Source: JANLYQ01 sp031365725 (lineage in GTDB: Bacteria > Actinomycetota > Actinomycetes > JACCUZ01). From it: 64,000 nt of DNA. Numbering within the stretch: the first letter of the stretch is position 1; every line of letters begins with the position of its first letter. Shown here piece after piece: positions 54,502 through 62,668 of the stretch. Below the pieces are notes generated by a model that was given only the letters and a program-made list of their open reading frames with translations, did no database searches and was not told where the DNA came from. The position numbers and the translations under genes were made by a program. The stretch lies in contig JANLYQ010000010.1 in NCBI GenBank assembly GCA_031365725.1, forward strand, positions 1 through 64,000, read 5' to 3'.

Positions 54502-54507
54502 ATACTG
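54502..54507 (-). promoter_or_regulatory. Probable -10 element of ndgR (leaderless type)
   Basis: CAGTAT on the minus strand, 6 bases before ATG 54495. It overlaps GATACT (54501-54506) on the plus strand, a -10 candidate for leuC, so the two promoters may exclude each other. Confidence 0.45.
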
Positions 54508-54547
54508 CCGTCTCACGCACCGAGACGCAAGTCTTCTGCCGTCTCAC
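54506..54547. promoter_or_regulatory. Candidate NdgR operator in the ndgR-leuC intergenic region
   Basis: An 11-bp direct repeat TGCCGTCTCAC at 54506-54516 and 54537-54547, start to start 31 bases (three helical turns). The first copy continues into a perfect inverted repeat GTCTC-N7-GAGAC (54510-54526). The whole region between the two genes is 63 bases, so a regulator bound here would cover both promoters. Confidence 0.55.
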
Positions 54548-54558
54548 AGGGAGAAATC

Positions 54559-55977
54559 GTGGCGAGCACGCTGGCCGAGAAGGTCTGGGAAGCCCACGTC
54601 GTCCGTCGGGTGGCCGGCGAGCCGGACCTGCTCTACATCGACCTGCACCTCGTGCACGAGGTCACCAGCCCGCAGGCGTTCGACGGGCTCCGGCTGGCCG
54701 GACGACCCGTGCGACGCCCCGACCTCACCCTGGCCACCGAGGACCACAACGTCCCCACCCAGAACATCGACCTCCCGATCGCGGACCCTGTCAGCCGGAT
54801 CCAGGTCGACACCCTGCGGGCCAACTGCGCGGAGTTCGGTGTCCCCCTGCACTCCCTCGGCGACACCGAGCAGGGCATCGTGCACGTCGTCGGACCGCAG
54901 CTCGGTCTCACCCAGCCCGGCATGACCGTGGTGTGCGGCGACAGCCACACCTCGACCCACGGGGCCTTCGGTGCACTCGCGTTCGGCATCGGCACCAGCG
55001 AGGTCGAGCACGTGCTGGCCACCCAGACGTTGCCTCTCACGCCGTTCCGCACCATGGCGGTGACCGTCGAGGGCCAGCTCGCGCCGGGGGTCACGGCCAA
55101 GGACCTGATCCTCGCGGTCATCGCGCGCATCGGCACCGGGGGCGGCCAGGGCTATGTCATCGAGTACCGCGGCGAGGCCATCAGGTCGCTGTCGATGGAA
55201 GCCCGCATGACGGTGTGCAACATGTCGATCGAGGCGGGTGCCCGGGCCGGCATGATCGCCCCGGACAACACCACGTTCGACTATCTCGCGGGGCGACCGC
55301 GTGCACCGAAGGGTGCCGACTGGGACGCCGCCGTCGACGCCTGGTCGTCGCTGCGCACCGACGACGACGCGACCTTCGACCACGAGGTCGTGATCGATGC
55401 GACCGGGCTGACGCCGTTCGTCACCTGGGGCACGAACCCGGGGCAGGGCCTGCCACTGTCCGCGTCGGTGCCCGACCCTGCCGCGATCGCCGACGAGCAG
55501 GAGCGGTCGGCCGCCGAGCGAGCCCTGGAGTACATGGGGCTGGTGCCCGGTACGCCGCTGCGTGAGGTGGCGGTCGACACCGTGTTCCTCGGCTCCTGCA
55601 CCAACGGACGCATCGAGGATCTCCGAGCCGCAGCCGACGTCCTGCGGGGCCGTCGGGTGTCTGACGGGGTGCGGGTGCTGGTCGTGCCCGGCTCGGTGCG
55701 GGTGCGTCTGCAGGCCGAGGCGGAGGGTCTCGACACGGTGTTCACCGACTCGGGAGCCGAGTGGCGCAACGCCGGCTGCTCGATGTGCCTGGGGATGAAC
55801 CCCGACCAGCTCGCTCCCGGTGAGCGCAGCGCCTCGACGTCCAACCGCAACTTCGAGGGACGTCAGGGCAAGGGCGGCCGGACCCACCTCGTGTCGCCGC
55901 TGGTCGCGGCGGCCACCGCCGTCACCGGCCACCTGTCCTCACCCGCCGACCTACCGGCGCTCGAGGAGATGAGCTGA
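54559..55977 (+). CDS. leuC: 3-isopropylmalate dehydratase large subunit
   Basis: Aconitase-type isomerase of leucine synthesis. 472 residues. 4Fe-4S cysteines in GSCTNGRIEDLRAA and CSMCLGMNPDQLAPGERSAST; also ATEDHNVPTQN and CGDSHTSTHGAFGALAFGIGTSEVEHVLATQ. GTG 54559 has AGGGAGA 4-5 bases upstream. One base separates its stop from leuD. Confidence 0.97.
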   Translation: MASTLAEKVWEAHVVRRVAGEPDLLYIDLHLVHEVTSPQAFDGLRLAGRPVRRPDLTLATEDHNVPTQNIDLPIADPVSRIQVDTLRANCAEFGVPLHSLGDTEQGIVHVVGPQLGLTQPGMTVVCGDSHTSTHGAFGALAFGIGTSEVEHVLATQTLPLTPFRTMAVTVEGQLAPGVTAKDLILAVIARIGTGGGQGYVIEYRGEAIRSLSMEARMTVCNMSIEAGARAGMIAPDNTTFDYLAGRPRAPKGADWDAAVDAWSSLRTDDDATFDHEVVIDATGLTPFVTWGTNPGQGLPLSASVPDPAAIADEQERSAAERALEYMGLVPGTPLREVAVDTVFLGSCTNGRIEDLRAAADVLRGRRVSDGVRVLVVPGSVRVRLQAEAEGLDTVFTDSGAEWRNAGCSMCLGMNPDQLAPGERSASTSNRNFEGRQGKGGRTHLVSPLVAAATAVTGHLSSPADLPALEEMS

Positions 55978-55978
55978 C

Positions 55979-56566
55979 GTGGAGCCCATCACCAGCCATA
56001 CCGGACGGGCGGTCGCGTTGCGCCGCTCCAACGTCGACACCGACCAGATCATCCCCGCCGTCTACCTCAAGCGGGTGACCCGCAGCGGGTTCGAGGACGG
56101 GCTGTTTGCTGCCTGGCGCAAAGACCCGGACTTCGTCCTCAACCGACCAGAGGCGCGCGGGGCCACGGTGCTGGTCGCCGGTCAGGACTTCGGCACCGGC
56201 TCGTCACGCGAGCACGCCGTATGGGCATTGCGGGACTTCGGTTTCCGCGTCATCGTCTCGTCGCGGTTCGCCGACATCTTCCGCGGCAACGCCGGCAAGG
56301 GAGGGCTCGTCGTGGCGGCGATTGCGCAGGAGCACGTCGAGGCGCTGTGGTCGGCCATCGAATCCGACCCGACGACCAAGGTGACCGTCGACCTGGAGAG
56401 TCGCACCGTGTCGTGGTCCGGCACCTCGGTGCCCTTCGCCCTCGACGACTACACCAGGTGGCGGTTGATGGAGGGCCTCGACGACGTCGACCTGACCCTG
56501 CGCCACGAAGACCTGGTCAGTGAGTTCGAGTCGCACCGGCCGCTCCACCTTCCCCGGACTGTCTGA
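55979..56566 (+). CDS. leuD: 3-isopropylmalate dehydratase small subunit
   Basis: 195 residues. RSNVDTDQIIPAVYLKRV, VAGQDFGTGSSREHAVWAL and SSRFADIFRGNAGKGGLV are family marks. GTG 55979 follows the leuC stop by one base. Complex partner of LeuC. Confidence 0.97.
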   Translation: MEPITSHTGRAVALRRSNVDTDQIIPAVYLKRVTRSGFEDGLFAAWRKDPDFVLNRPEARGATVLVAGQDFGTGSSREHAVWALRDFGFRVIVSSRFADIFRGNAGKGGLVVAAIAQEHVEALWSAIESDPTTKVTVDLESRTVSWSGTSVPFALDDYTRWRLMEGLDDVDLTLRHEDLVSEFESHRPLHLPRTV

Positions 56567-56643
56567 CGGCACACCTGTCGGCGTCCACGGCTCCTCCCGA
56601 GGACCCTGCGTCCGGTCGTTCTCGTTGCGGAAGTCCGGTCACT

Positions 56644-56662
56644 CCCTTTGCAGAACAAAGGG
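56644..56662. promoter_or_regulatory. Inverted repeat between leuD and hup
   Basis: Perfect CCCTTTG / CAAAGGG with a 5-base loop, 77 bases after leuD and just upstream of the hup promoter. Either the leuCD terminator or a binding site; the AT-richer stretch around it stands out. Confidence 0.45.
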
Positions 56663-56680
56663 AAACGCCGTCCGCGGTGT

Positions 56681-56709
56681 TTGTCTCGACGCGTGCTTGC
56701 GCCTAACGT
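56681..56709 (+). promoter_or_regulatory. Promoter of the HU gene
   Basis: -35 TTGTCT (56681-56686), 17-base spacer, -10 TAACGT (56704-56709). This is the best two-part housekeeping promoter in the window. Start of transcription would be near 56716, giving a leader of about 45 bases with AAGGGG before the start codon. Confidence 0.65.
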
Positions 56710-56760
56710 CGGCCTCGAATCGAGCGTTTGCTCGACCTCCGCATCCTCAAGGGGTTCCTC

Positions 56761-57351
56761 GTGAACAAGGCTCAGCTCATCGAGAAGCTGTCCGGCCACC
56801 TCGGCAGCAAGAAGGCCGCGACCGACGCGGTGGAAGCCGTCATCGACACCATCACGCGCTCTGTTGCCGCGGGTGAGCGCGTGGCCATCACCGGCTTCGG
56901 TGTCTTCGACCGGGCCGTTCGCCCGGCCCGCACCGGCCGCAACCCGCGCACCGGTGCTGCCGTGAAGATCAAGAAGACCACGGTGCCGAAGTTCAAGGCC
57001 GGCCAGAGCTTCAAGGACGTCGTGTCCGGAGCCCGCAAGCTGCCCAAGGCTGTGGCTGTAGCGCCGGCAAAGAAGGCGACGGCCACGGTCGCCAGGACCA
57101 CCGCCAAGAAGACCGCTCCGGCGGCCCGCAAGGCGACTGCCACCAAGGCTCCGGCCAAGTCGGCGGCCCGCAAGACGGCCGCCAAGACCACGGCCACCAA
57201 GTCCGCCGCCGGTCGCACCCTGGCCACCAAAAAGGCCACCGCCACCAAGGCGACTGCTGCCCGCACCCTGGCCAGCAAGACGACGGCCAAGAAGACCGCG
57301 GCCAAGAAGACGACCGCCAAGAAGACGACCGCCAAGAAGGCCACCCGCTAG
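56761..57351 (+). CDS. hupS: HU-family nucleoid protein with long basic tail
   Basis: 196 residues. N-terminal HU fold about 1-90 (NKAQLIEKLSGHLGSKKAATDAV, ERVAITGFGVFDRAVRPARTGRNPRTG, VPKFKAGQSFKDVV), then about 105 residues of Lys, Ala and Thr repeats (KKTAAKKTTAKKTTAKKA) like eukaryotic histone H1 or mycobacterial HupB. The tail binds DNA and is a known site of Lys modification in related proteins. GTG 56761 with AAGGGG 7 bases upstream; upstream in-frame ATG 56728 lies in the leader and is less likely. Symbol follows Streptomyces usage; hupB is the mycobacterial name. Confidence 0.93.
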   Translation: MNKAQLIEKLSGHLGSKKAATDAVEAVIDTITRSVAAGERVAITGFGVFDRAVRPARTGRNPRTGAAVKIKKTTVPKFKAGQSFKDVVSGARKLPKAVAVAPAKKATATVARTTAKKTAPAARKATATKAPAKSAARKTAAKTTATKSAAGRTLATKKATATKATAARTLASKTTAKKTAAKKTTAKKTTAKKATR

Positions 57352-57365
57352 TCGCACCACCCGCA

Positions 57366-57397
57366 GCACCAACGAACCACAGCACCAACGAACCACA
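57366..57397. repeat. 16-bp tandem repeat downstream of hup
   Basis: Two perfect consecutive copies of GCACCAACGAACCACA, followed by a partial GCACC, between the hup stop and its terminator. Non-coding. Confidence 0.85.
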
Positions 57398-57402
57398 GCA
57401 CC

Positions 57403-57444
57403 GTCAGGGTCCGGTTGCCGCTTCGGGGGCGGCCGGGCCCTGAC
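57403..57444 (+). terminator. Hairpin terminator of hup
   Basis: Outer stem GTCAGGG / CCCTGAC with an inner GC-rich stem (CCGG.. / ..CCGG) around TTCG. No T-run. Lies between the hup gene and the convergent small gene at 57512. Confidence 0.55.
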
Positions 57445-57487
57445 TGCGTTCGGCTTGCCCTGACGTCCGTGCGAGGGCGGTCGATCA

Positions 57488-57523
57488 GGTCGGTCAGGTC
57501 GGTCCGGTCGGTCAGGTCGGTCC
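57488..57523. repeat. 18-bp tandem repeat
   Basis: Two perfect consecutive copies of GGTCGGTCAGGTCGGTCC, itself made of GGTC-type subunits. The second copy runs into the last codons of the minus-strand small gene (stop at 57512). Confidence 0.8.
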
Positions 57524-57715
57524 GGCGAAGGTTGCCAGTGTCAGATGGGTGATGACCGCATCGACCATCTCGATGCGCACCCGCTGACCAAGGCGTACCA
57601 GCCGCAGCCCACCGGCGTCGAAAGCCTTGGCGGGAAACGCGATCTCGCTACCGTCGTCGAGCAGCACAGTGCCCGTGCGGGTATCGGGGTCGAAGACTCG
57701 CACCGTCGCCTGCAC
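57512..57715 (-). CDS. Small beta-rich protein of unknown function
   Basis: 67 residues from GTG 57715; an in-frame ATG at 57745 would add ten residues and overlap cofC by 20 bases. VRVFDPDTRTGTVLLDDGSEIAFPAKAF and LVRLGQRVRIEM give a beta-barrel pattern like a cold-shock or OB fold, but the RNP motifs of cold-shock proteins are absent. TAGGTT lies 7 bases before GTG 57715, which favours that start and an independent leaderless transcript. The end is formed by an 18-bp tandem repeat. Confidence 0.65.
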   Translation of the reverse strand: MQATVRVFDPDTRTGTVLLDDGSEIAFPAKAFDAGGLRLVRLGQRVRIEMVDAVITHLTLATFAGPT

Positions 57716-57722
57716 GCGGGTG

Positions 57723-57728
57723 AACCTA
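57723..57728 (-). promoter_or_regulatory. Probable -10 element of the small gene at 57512-57715
   Basis: TAGGTT on the minus strand, 7 bases before GTG 57715; it overlaps the cofC stop codon. Confidence 0.4.
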
Positions 57729-58400
57729 TCCCGCTCGCGAGGCACGCGTCAGCGCATGACGGTGCTCGGTCAGCACGGCGGCGGTGGCATGCCCCACCCC
57801 CAGCTCGGCAGCCTCCAGGAGGTGCGCCGTCGTGTCGACGTCGCGACGCAGCCGCACCTCGGCATCGAGCTCGTGCGCAGACCGTGCATGAGCAGCTGCC
57901 GATGCGGTGCCGAATCGCGGCCGCAGAGCCTCGCCGTCCCGTGCCAGCAGCAGCGTCGTGCCCGAGCCGTCGGCGTCCCGGACGAATGCCCGTCCGGCCG
58001 GGGCAGCCGCCAGGACCGCAGTCAAAGCGTCAGGACGCAGTGTCGGCAGGTCCGCGGTCAGGACACCCACAGAGGCGTCCGGCTGCTGCCGGGCAAGCAC
58101 CAGCGCGCCGTGCCGCAGGGCGGAGTTCAGTCCCCGGGTGAGAGTCGGCGACCCGGCCGGCCGGTCCCCGGTCACGTCCGCGCCGAGGGCAGCGAGCGCG
58201 GTGGCGACCACCTCGTCGTCGGTCACGACCAGCACCGTCGACACCATGGGAGAGCCCAGCGCCGCCACGACCGTGTCGGTGGCGAAAGCCAGCGCAAGAG
58301 CCCCCCGGACGCCGTTGTACGGCGGTCCGAGGCGGCTCTTGGCGACGGCGAGGGGTTTGACCGGCAGCACAAGGCACCACCGACGCTCGCTGTCGTCCAC
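57726..58400 (-). CDS. cofC: 2-phospho-L-lactate (or phosphoenolpyruvate) guanylyltransferase
   Basis: Nucleotidyltransferase of coenzyme F420 synthesis (CofC; FbiD in mycobacteria). 224 residues from GTG 58400. CLVLPVKPLAVAKSRLGPP at the start, LVVTDDEVVATALAALGADV, RGLNSALRHG, GVLTADLPTLRPDAL and FVRDADGSGTTLLLA with FGTASAAAH are the family marks. GTG 58400 is favoured by CAGGAT 7 bases upstream; the frame is open to 58472. No other F420 gene is in the window. Whether the substrate is phospholactate or PEP cannot be told. Confidence 0.88.
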   Translation of the reverse strand: MDDSERRWCLVLPVKPLAVAKSRLGPPYNGVRGALALAFATDTVVAALGSPMVSTVLVVTDDEVVATALAALGADVTGDRPAGSPTLTRGLNSALRHGALVLARQQPDASVGVLTADLPTLRPDALTAVLAAAPAGRAFVRDADGSGTTLLLARDGEALRPRFGTASAAAHARSAHELDAEVRLRRDVDTTAHLLEAAELGVGHATAAVLTEHRHALTRASRAG

Positions 58401-58407
58401 GACGTCG

Positions 58408-58413
58408 ATCCTG
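58408..58413 (-). promoter_or_regulatory. Probable -10 element of cofC (leaderless type)
   Basis: CAGGAT on the minus strand, 7 bases before GTG 58400. Confidence 0.4.
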
Positions 58414-58537
58414 CCAGCCCGGCTCGACACCGACTGCGGCGGACGGGAGGATGTGGCCCCGTCCGCAGGCACCGGCGGCCGGGTCCCACCGCCGGTGCGC
58501 TCGCCCCGGTGACCACGTCGACGACCGGAGGAGCTGG

Positions 58538-59335
58538 GTGAGCCCGTTGCGCCGCCGCCCCGGTCGCCCAGGTCTCGATGGTCGCACCGGCCGCCCCGCC
58601 GTGGGTTTCTGGTACTCCCTGGCTGTCGCCCTGCTCAAGCCACCACTCACCGTGTTGACCCGACGTGACTGGCGTGGTGCCGAGCATCTGCCCGCTGCGG
58701 GTGGCTTCGTGGTGGCGACCAACCACGTCTCGCACACCGACCCGGTGGTGGTCGGGCACTTCCTCTACGACCACGGCCGCCCCCCACGGTTCCTCGGCAA
58801 GGAGGTGCTGTTCCGATTGTTCTTCGTCGGTCAGGTGCTGCGCGGTGCGGGCCAGATCCCGGTGCTGCGGGAGACGGTGGACGCCGCGCAAGCCTACTCC
58901 GCCGCGGTCGCAGCCGTGCGGGCCGGCGAGTGCGTAGCGATCTACCCCGAGGCGACCCTGACGCGCGACCCCGATCTGTGGCCGATGGTCGGCAAGACCG
59001 GCGCCGCCCGCGTCGCGCTCGAGACCGGTGCGCCGCTGGTGCCGATTGCCCAGTGGGGACCGCAGTCATTGCTGCCGCCGTACAGCAAGCGGGTGCACCT
59101 CCTTCCCCGTACGACGATGCACGTGTGGGCCGGACCTCCGGTCGAGCTCGACGACCTGCGTGGCCGCCCGGTCGACGGACCGCTGCTCGTGGAGGCCACC
59201 GAACGGGTCATGGCGGCCATCACGGCGCTGCTCGAGGAGATCCGCGGCGAGCGCGCACCGAGGCACCGATTCGACCCGCGGCAGGACGGCCGGCCGGTGA
59301 CCGGCGATCCGACGCGGGACGGGAGGTCGTCGTGA
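58538..59335 (+). CDS. plsC: 1-acyl-sn-glycerol-3-phosphate acyltransferase (PlsC family)
   Basis: 265 residues. Acyltransferase motif I NHVSHTDP (His-x4-Asp), motif with FLGKEVLFR, and motif III YPEATLTRD. A hydrophobic N-terminal segment (VGFWYSLAVALLKPPLTVL) suits a membrane-peripheral enzyme. GTG 58538 has GGAGGAG 5 bases upstream. Coupled to gpsA (GTGA), so glycerol-3-phosphate formation and acylation are in one operon. Family certain, exact acceptor less so. Confidence 0.9.
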   Translation: MSPLRRRPGRPGLDGRTGRPAVGFWYSLAVALLKPPLTVLTRRDWRGAEHLPAAGGFVVATNHVSHTDPVVVGHFLYDHGRPPRFLGKEVLFRLFFVGQVLRGAGQIPVLRETVDAAQAYSAAVAAVRAGECVAIYPEATLTRDPDLWPMVGKTGAARVALETGAPLVPIAQWGPQSLLPPYSKRVHLLPRTTMHVWAGPPVELDDLRGRPVDGPLLVEATERVMAAITALLEEIRGERAPRHRFDPRQDGRPVTGDPTRDGRSS

Positions 59336-60333
59336 CGAGGGTGGCGGTGCTCGGCAGCGGGTCGTGGGGCACGGCGTTCGCGCTGGTGCTCGCCGATGCC
59401 GGCGCCGACGTGGTGATGTGGAGCCGCCGGCCCGCGTTGGCGGCGGCGATCGAGGCGACGCACGAAAACCCTGACTACCTGCCCGGGACGACGCTGCCGG
59501 CCTCGATCGCCGCCACCGGAGACGCGTCGGCGGCACTTGCCGGCGCCGAGGTCGTCGTCCTGGCCGTGCCCTCGCAAGCCCTGCGACCCAACCTCGTCGC
59601 TTGGGCGCCGCTGCTGACGCCGGGGTGTGTTCTCGTCAGCCTGATGAAGGGGATCGAGCTCTCGACCACCCGACGCATGAGCGAGGTGATCGCTGAGGTG
59701 ACCGGCGCCGGTCCCGAGCGGATCGCGGTTGTGTCGGGCCCCAACCTCGCCCCTGAGATCGCCGCCCGTCAGCCTGCTGCGAGTGTCGTCGCGTGCGCCG
59801 ACGAGGCGGTTGCCGAGAAGCTGCAGCAGGTCTGCCTGACGCCGTACTTCCGGCCCTACACCAACACCGACGTCGTCGGGGTCGAGCTCGGTGGCACCGT
59901 CAAGAACGTGATCGCTCTCGCCGTCGGCATGGCCGAGGGCATGGGCATGGGTGACAACTCGCAGGCCTCGATCATCACCCGGGGCCTGGCCGAGACGACT
60001 CGGCTGGGCCTTGCTCTCGGCGCCGAGCCGACGACCATGGCGGGTCTCGCCGGTGTCGGCGACCTCGTGGCCACCTGCATGTCACCGTTGTCGCGCAACC
60101 GGACCTTCGGGGTCAACCTCGGCCGCGGCATGAGCCTGGCGGAGGTCACCGGCGGGACCCGGCAGACCGCCGAGGGCGTGACGTCGGCCCAGTCGGTGCT
60201 CGCCCTCGCGCGGGAGCACGGCGTCGACATGCCGATCGTCGAGAACGTCGTCGCGGTGGTCCGGGACGGCCTGCCGCCGGAGGAGATCGTGCGGCGCATC
60301 ATGAGCCGGTCCGCCAAGTCGGAGACCGGCTGA
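59332..60333 (+). CDS. gpsA: Glycerol-3-phosphate dehydrogenase (NAD(P)+)
   Basis: Makes glycerol-3-phosphate for phospholipids. 333 residues. VAVLGSGSWGTAFALVLAD, MKGIELSTTRRMSEV, SGPNLAPEIAARQPAAS, ELGGTVKNVIALAVGMAEGMGMGDNSQAS, and LAGVGDLVATCMSPLSRNRTFG. GTG 59332 overlaps the plsC stop by four bases. Confidence 0.96.
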   Translation: MTRVAVLGSGSWGTAFALVLADAGADVVMWSRRPALAAAIEATHENPDYLPGTTLPASIAATGDASAALAGAEVVVLAVPSQALRPNLVAWAPLLTPGCVLVSLMKGIELSTTRRMSEVIAEVTGAGPERIAVVSGPNLAPEIAARQPAASVVACADEAVAEKLQQVCLTPYFRPYTNTDVVGVELGGTVKNVIALAVGMAEGMGMGDNSQASIITRGLAETTRLGLALGAEPTTMAGLAGVGDLVATCMSPLSRNRTFGVNLGRGMSLAEVTGGTRQTAEGVTSAQSVLALAREHGVDMPIVENVVAVVRDGLPPEEIVRRIMSRSAKSETG

Positions 60334-60378
60334 CCGGGGCGCCCGGCTGACGGGCGACCGCATGGTTGACGGACCGGG

Positions 60379-61473
60379 TCAGCCGATGACGTCCAGCGCC
60401 TCGGACAGGTCCTGCCAGAGGTCCTCGACGTCCTCGATGCCGACCGAGAGCCGCACCAGGCACTCGGGCACCAGGGTGCTCTCGCCGGGCCAGCGGCGCC
60501 GACGCTCGAGGCTCGACTCGACCCCACCGAGGCTGGTGGCGTGCACCCACAGCCGGCAGGCATCGACCACCGTGTCGACGCCCGCCGCCTCGCGGGCCAC
60601 CTCGATCGACACCATCGCGCCCCACCCCGGGTAGTGCACGGTCGTCACCGCCGGGTGCACCTCGAGGCGGGACGCAAGATCGGCGGCGTTGGCGCTCGCC
60701 CGTTCGACCCGCAGGTGCAGGGTGCGGAGACCGCGCAGGGCCAGCCAGGCCTCGGTGGTGCCCGGCACGGCCCCCAGGCTGCTGCGCACCTCGACCAGAC
60801 GCGCGGCAGTGGCGGCGTCCCGCGCCACCGCGATGCCCAGCAGGACGTCGGAGTGACCCGAGAGGTACTTCGTGGCGCTGTGCACGACGACGTCCGCCCC
60901 GATCTCGAGAGGGCGCAGCAGCATCGGGGTGGCGAACGTGCTGTCCACCACGAGCATCGCTCCCGCGGCCGTCGTGCGGGCGGCCAGCGCCTCGAGGTCG
61001 ACGACGCGGAGTAAGGGGTTGGTGGGCGACTCGGCCCAGACCATGGCCGCGCCGTCGACGGCCGCAGCGGCTGTACCGGCGTCGGTCAGGTCGGTGACGC
61101 GCACCGTGATGCGGCCCTGCTCCTCGAGCCGACGTAGCAGCTTCAGCGAGCCGTAGTAGCTGTCCGGACCGGCCACCACCACACCGCCGTGCGGTACGAG
61201 CTCGAGCGCGGCTGCCACCGCGGCGATGCCGGAGGCGAACGACGTCGCGACACCGCCGTCCAGTGCGCCGACCGCCTGCTCGAGCATCTCCCAGGTCGGG
61301 TTCCCGTAGCGGCCGTAGCCCACCTCACCGCCCGCGTGGTAGGTGGACGCCAGCACCATCGGCGGGTTCATCGGCCCGTCCGGCGTGCGTGGCGGCCGCC
61401 CGGCGGCCACTGCCACGGTGCCGGGGGAGAACGCCCGCGTGGGCTCGTCAGGGTCCTGGTTCGGGTGCGGCAT
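60379..61473 (-). CDS. Trans-sulfuration PLP enzyme (cystathionine gamma-synthase/lyase family)
   Basis: 364 residues. YGRYGNPTWEMLEQAVGALDGG, ASGIAAVAAAL, AESPTNPLLRVVDL, VVDSTFATPMLLRPLEIGADVVVHSATKYLSGHSD with PLP Lys202, and SLGGVESSLE are typical of the Cys/Met metabolism PLP family. The branch (synthase, lyase or methionine gamma-lyase) cannot be fixed. ATG 61473 follows GATACT by 6 bases on the minus strand. Divergent from ddl. Confidence 0.87.
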   Translation of the reverse strand: MPHPNQDPDEPTRAFSPGTVAVAAGRPPRTPDGPMNPPMVLASTYHAGGEVGYGRYGNPTWEMLEQAVGALDGGVATSFASGIAAVAAALELVPHGGVVVAGPDSYYGSLKLLRRLEEQGRITVRVTDLTDAGTAAAAVDGAAMVWAESPTNPLLRVVDLEALAARTTAAGAMLVVDSTFATPMLLRPLEIGADVVVHSATKYLSGHSDVLLGIAVARDAATAARLVEVRSSLGAVPGTTEAWLALRGLRTLHLRVERASANAADLASRLEVHPAVTTVHYPGWGAMVSIEVAREAAGVDTVVDACRLWVHATSLGGVESSLERRRRWPGESTLVPECLVRLSVGIEDVEDLWQDLSEALDVIG

Positions 61474-61479
61474 CCACCG

Positions 61480-61485
61480 AGTATC
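61480..61485 (-). promoter_or_regulatory. Probable -10 element of the PLP enzyme gene (leaderless type)
   Basis: GATACT on the minus strand, 6 bases before ATG 61473. The divergent ddl element lies 21 bases away. Confidence 0.45.
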
Positions 61486-61505
61486 CCGGTCCCCGCGCCC
61501 GTCGG

Positions 61506-61511
61506 TAGGGT
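61506..61511 (+). promoter_or_regulatory. Probable -10 element of ddl (leaderless type)
   Basis: TAGGGT followed by 8 bases and ATG 61520. Confidence 0.5.
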
Positions 61512-61519
61512 CGTCCACA

Positions 61520-62659
61520 ATGAATGCCGACTCCGACGACACCGGCCCCGCCCGGCGGCGTACCCGGGTCGCCGTCGTCTTCGGGGGCCGCAGCACCGAG
61601 CACGCCGTCTCGTGCGTGTCCGCCGGCAGCGTGCTCCGGGCCCTCGATCCGGGGCAGTACGACGTGGTCCCGGTGGGCATCGCGCGCAACGGCCGCTGGG
61701 TGCTGGTCGGGCGCGAGGCCGAGCAGTTCGCGATCACCTCAGGCGAGCTCCCGGAGGTCAGTGGTGAGGCCACCTCCGTCGTGCTGTCCGGTGACCCGAC
61801 CCGGCGCGGGCTCACCACCCACGCACCCGGCGCTGTGCCGCAGGAGCTCGGCGAGGTCGACGTCGTGCTCCCGCTGCTGCACGGCCCGTACGGGGAGGAC
61901 GGCACCGTCCAGGGGCTGCTCGAGCTCTCGGGTGTGCCCTACGTCGGGTCCGGTGTCTTCGCCTCGGCGGCCGCCATGGACAAGGGCCACATGAAGGCGC
62001 TGCTGCAGGCCGCCGGTATCCCCGTCGGGCCCTACGTCGTCGTCACGCCCCGCGAGTGGGCGCGCGACCGCGCGGCGGTGCGCGAGAGTGTGGCGGGGAT
62101 GGGTGTCCCGGTCTTCGTCAAGCCAGCGCGGGCCGGGTCGAGCGTGGGCATCTCGAAGGTGCACGATCTGGACGAGCTCGACACCGCGATCGAGGCCGCT
62201 CGCGAGCACGATCCGCGCGTGGTCGTCGAGGCCATGATCGAGGGCCGGGAGATCGAGTGCGGCGTGCTCGAAGGTCTCGACAGCGGCCCGCCCGACGCGT
62301 CCGTCCCGGGTGAGATCGTCGTCGGCGGTGGGCACGAGTTCTATGACTTCGCCGCCAAGTACCTTCCCGACCAGGGCACCGACCTCGTCGTACCGGCTGA
62401 GCTGCCCGACGAGGTGGCCGAGGCCGTCCGGGAGATGGCCTGCCGGGCCTTCGACGCGCTGGGCTGCGAGGGTCTGGCCCGGGTGGACTTCTTCGTGGGG
62501 CAAGGCGGCCGCGTCGTGGTCAACGAGGTCAACACGATGCCCGGCTTCACCCCGGTCTCGATGTTCCCGCTGATGTGGGAGGCCAGCGGGCTTGACTATC
62601 CCGCGCTGGTGGACCGGTTGGTGCAGACCGCACTCGCCCGTCCCACCGGCCTGCGCTGA
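61520..62659 (+). CDS. ddl: D-alanine--D-alanine ligase
   Basis: Makes D-Ala-D-Ala for peptidoglycan. 379 residues. VAVVFGGRSTEHAVSCVSAG, LPLLHGPYGEDGTVQGLLEL, VFVKPARAGSSVGISKV, VDFFV and VVNEVNTMPGFTPVSMFP form the ATP-grasp core. Tyr275 in EFYDFAAKYLPD is the Tyr of the D-Ala-D-Ala type (Phe marks D-Ala-D-Lac ligases), so this organism should make vancomycin-sensitive termini with this enzyme. Confidence 0.96.
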   Translation: MNADSDDTGPARRRTRVAVVFGGRSTEHAVSCVSAGSVLRALDPGQYDVVPVGIARNGRWVLVGREAEQFAITSGELPEVSGEATSVVLSGDPTRRGLTTHAPGAVPQELGEVDVVLPLLHGPYGEDGTVQGLLELSGVPYVGSGVFASAAAMDKGHMKALLQAAGIPVGPYVVVTPREWARDRAAVRESVAGMGVPVFVKPARAGSSVGISKVHDLDELDTAIEAAREHDPRVVVEAMIEGREIECGVLEGLDSGPPDASVPGEIVVGGGHEFYDFAAKYLPDQGTDLVVPAELPDEVAEAVREMACRAFDALGCEGLARVDFFVGQGGRVVVNEVNTMPGFTPVSMFPLMWEASGLDYPALVDRLVQTALARPTGLR

Positions 62660-62668
62660 CCCGCCAGG

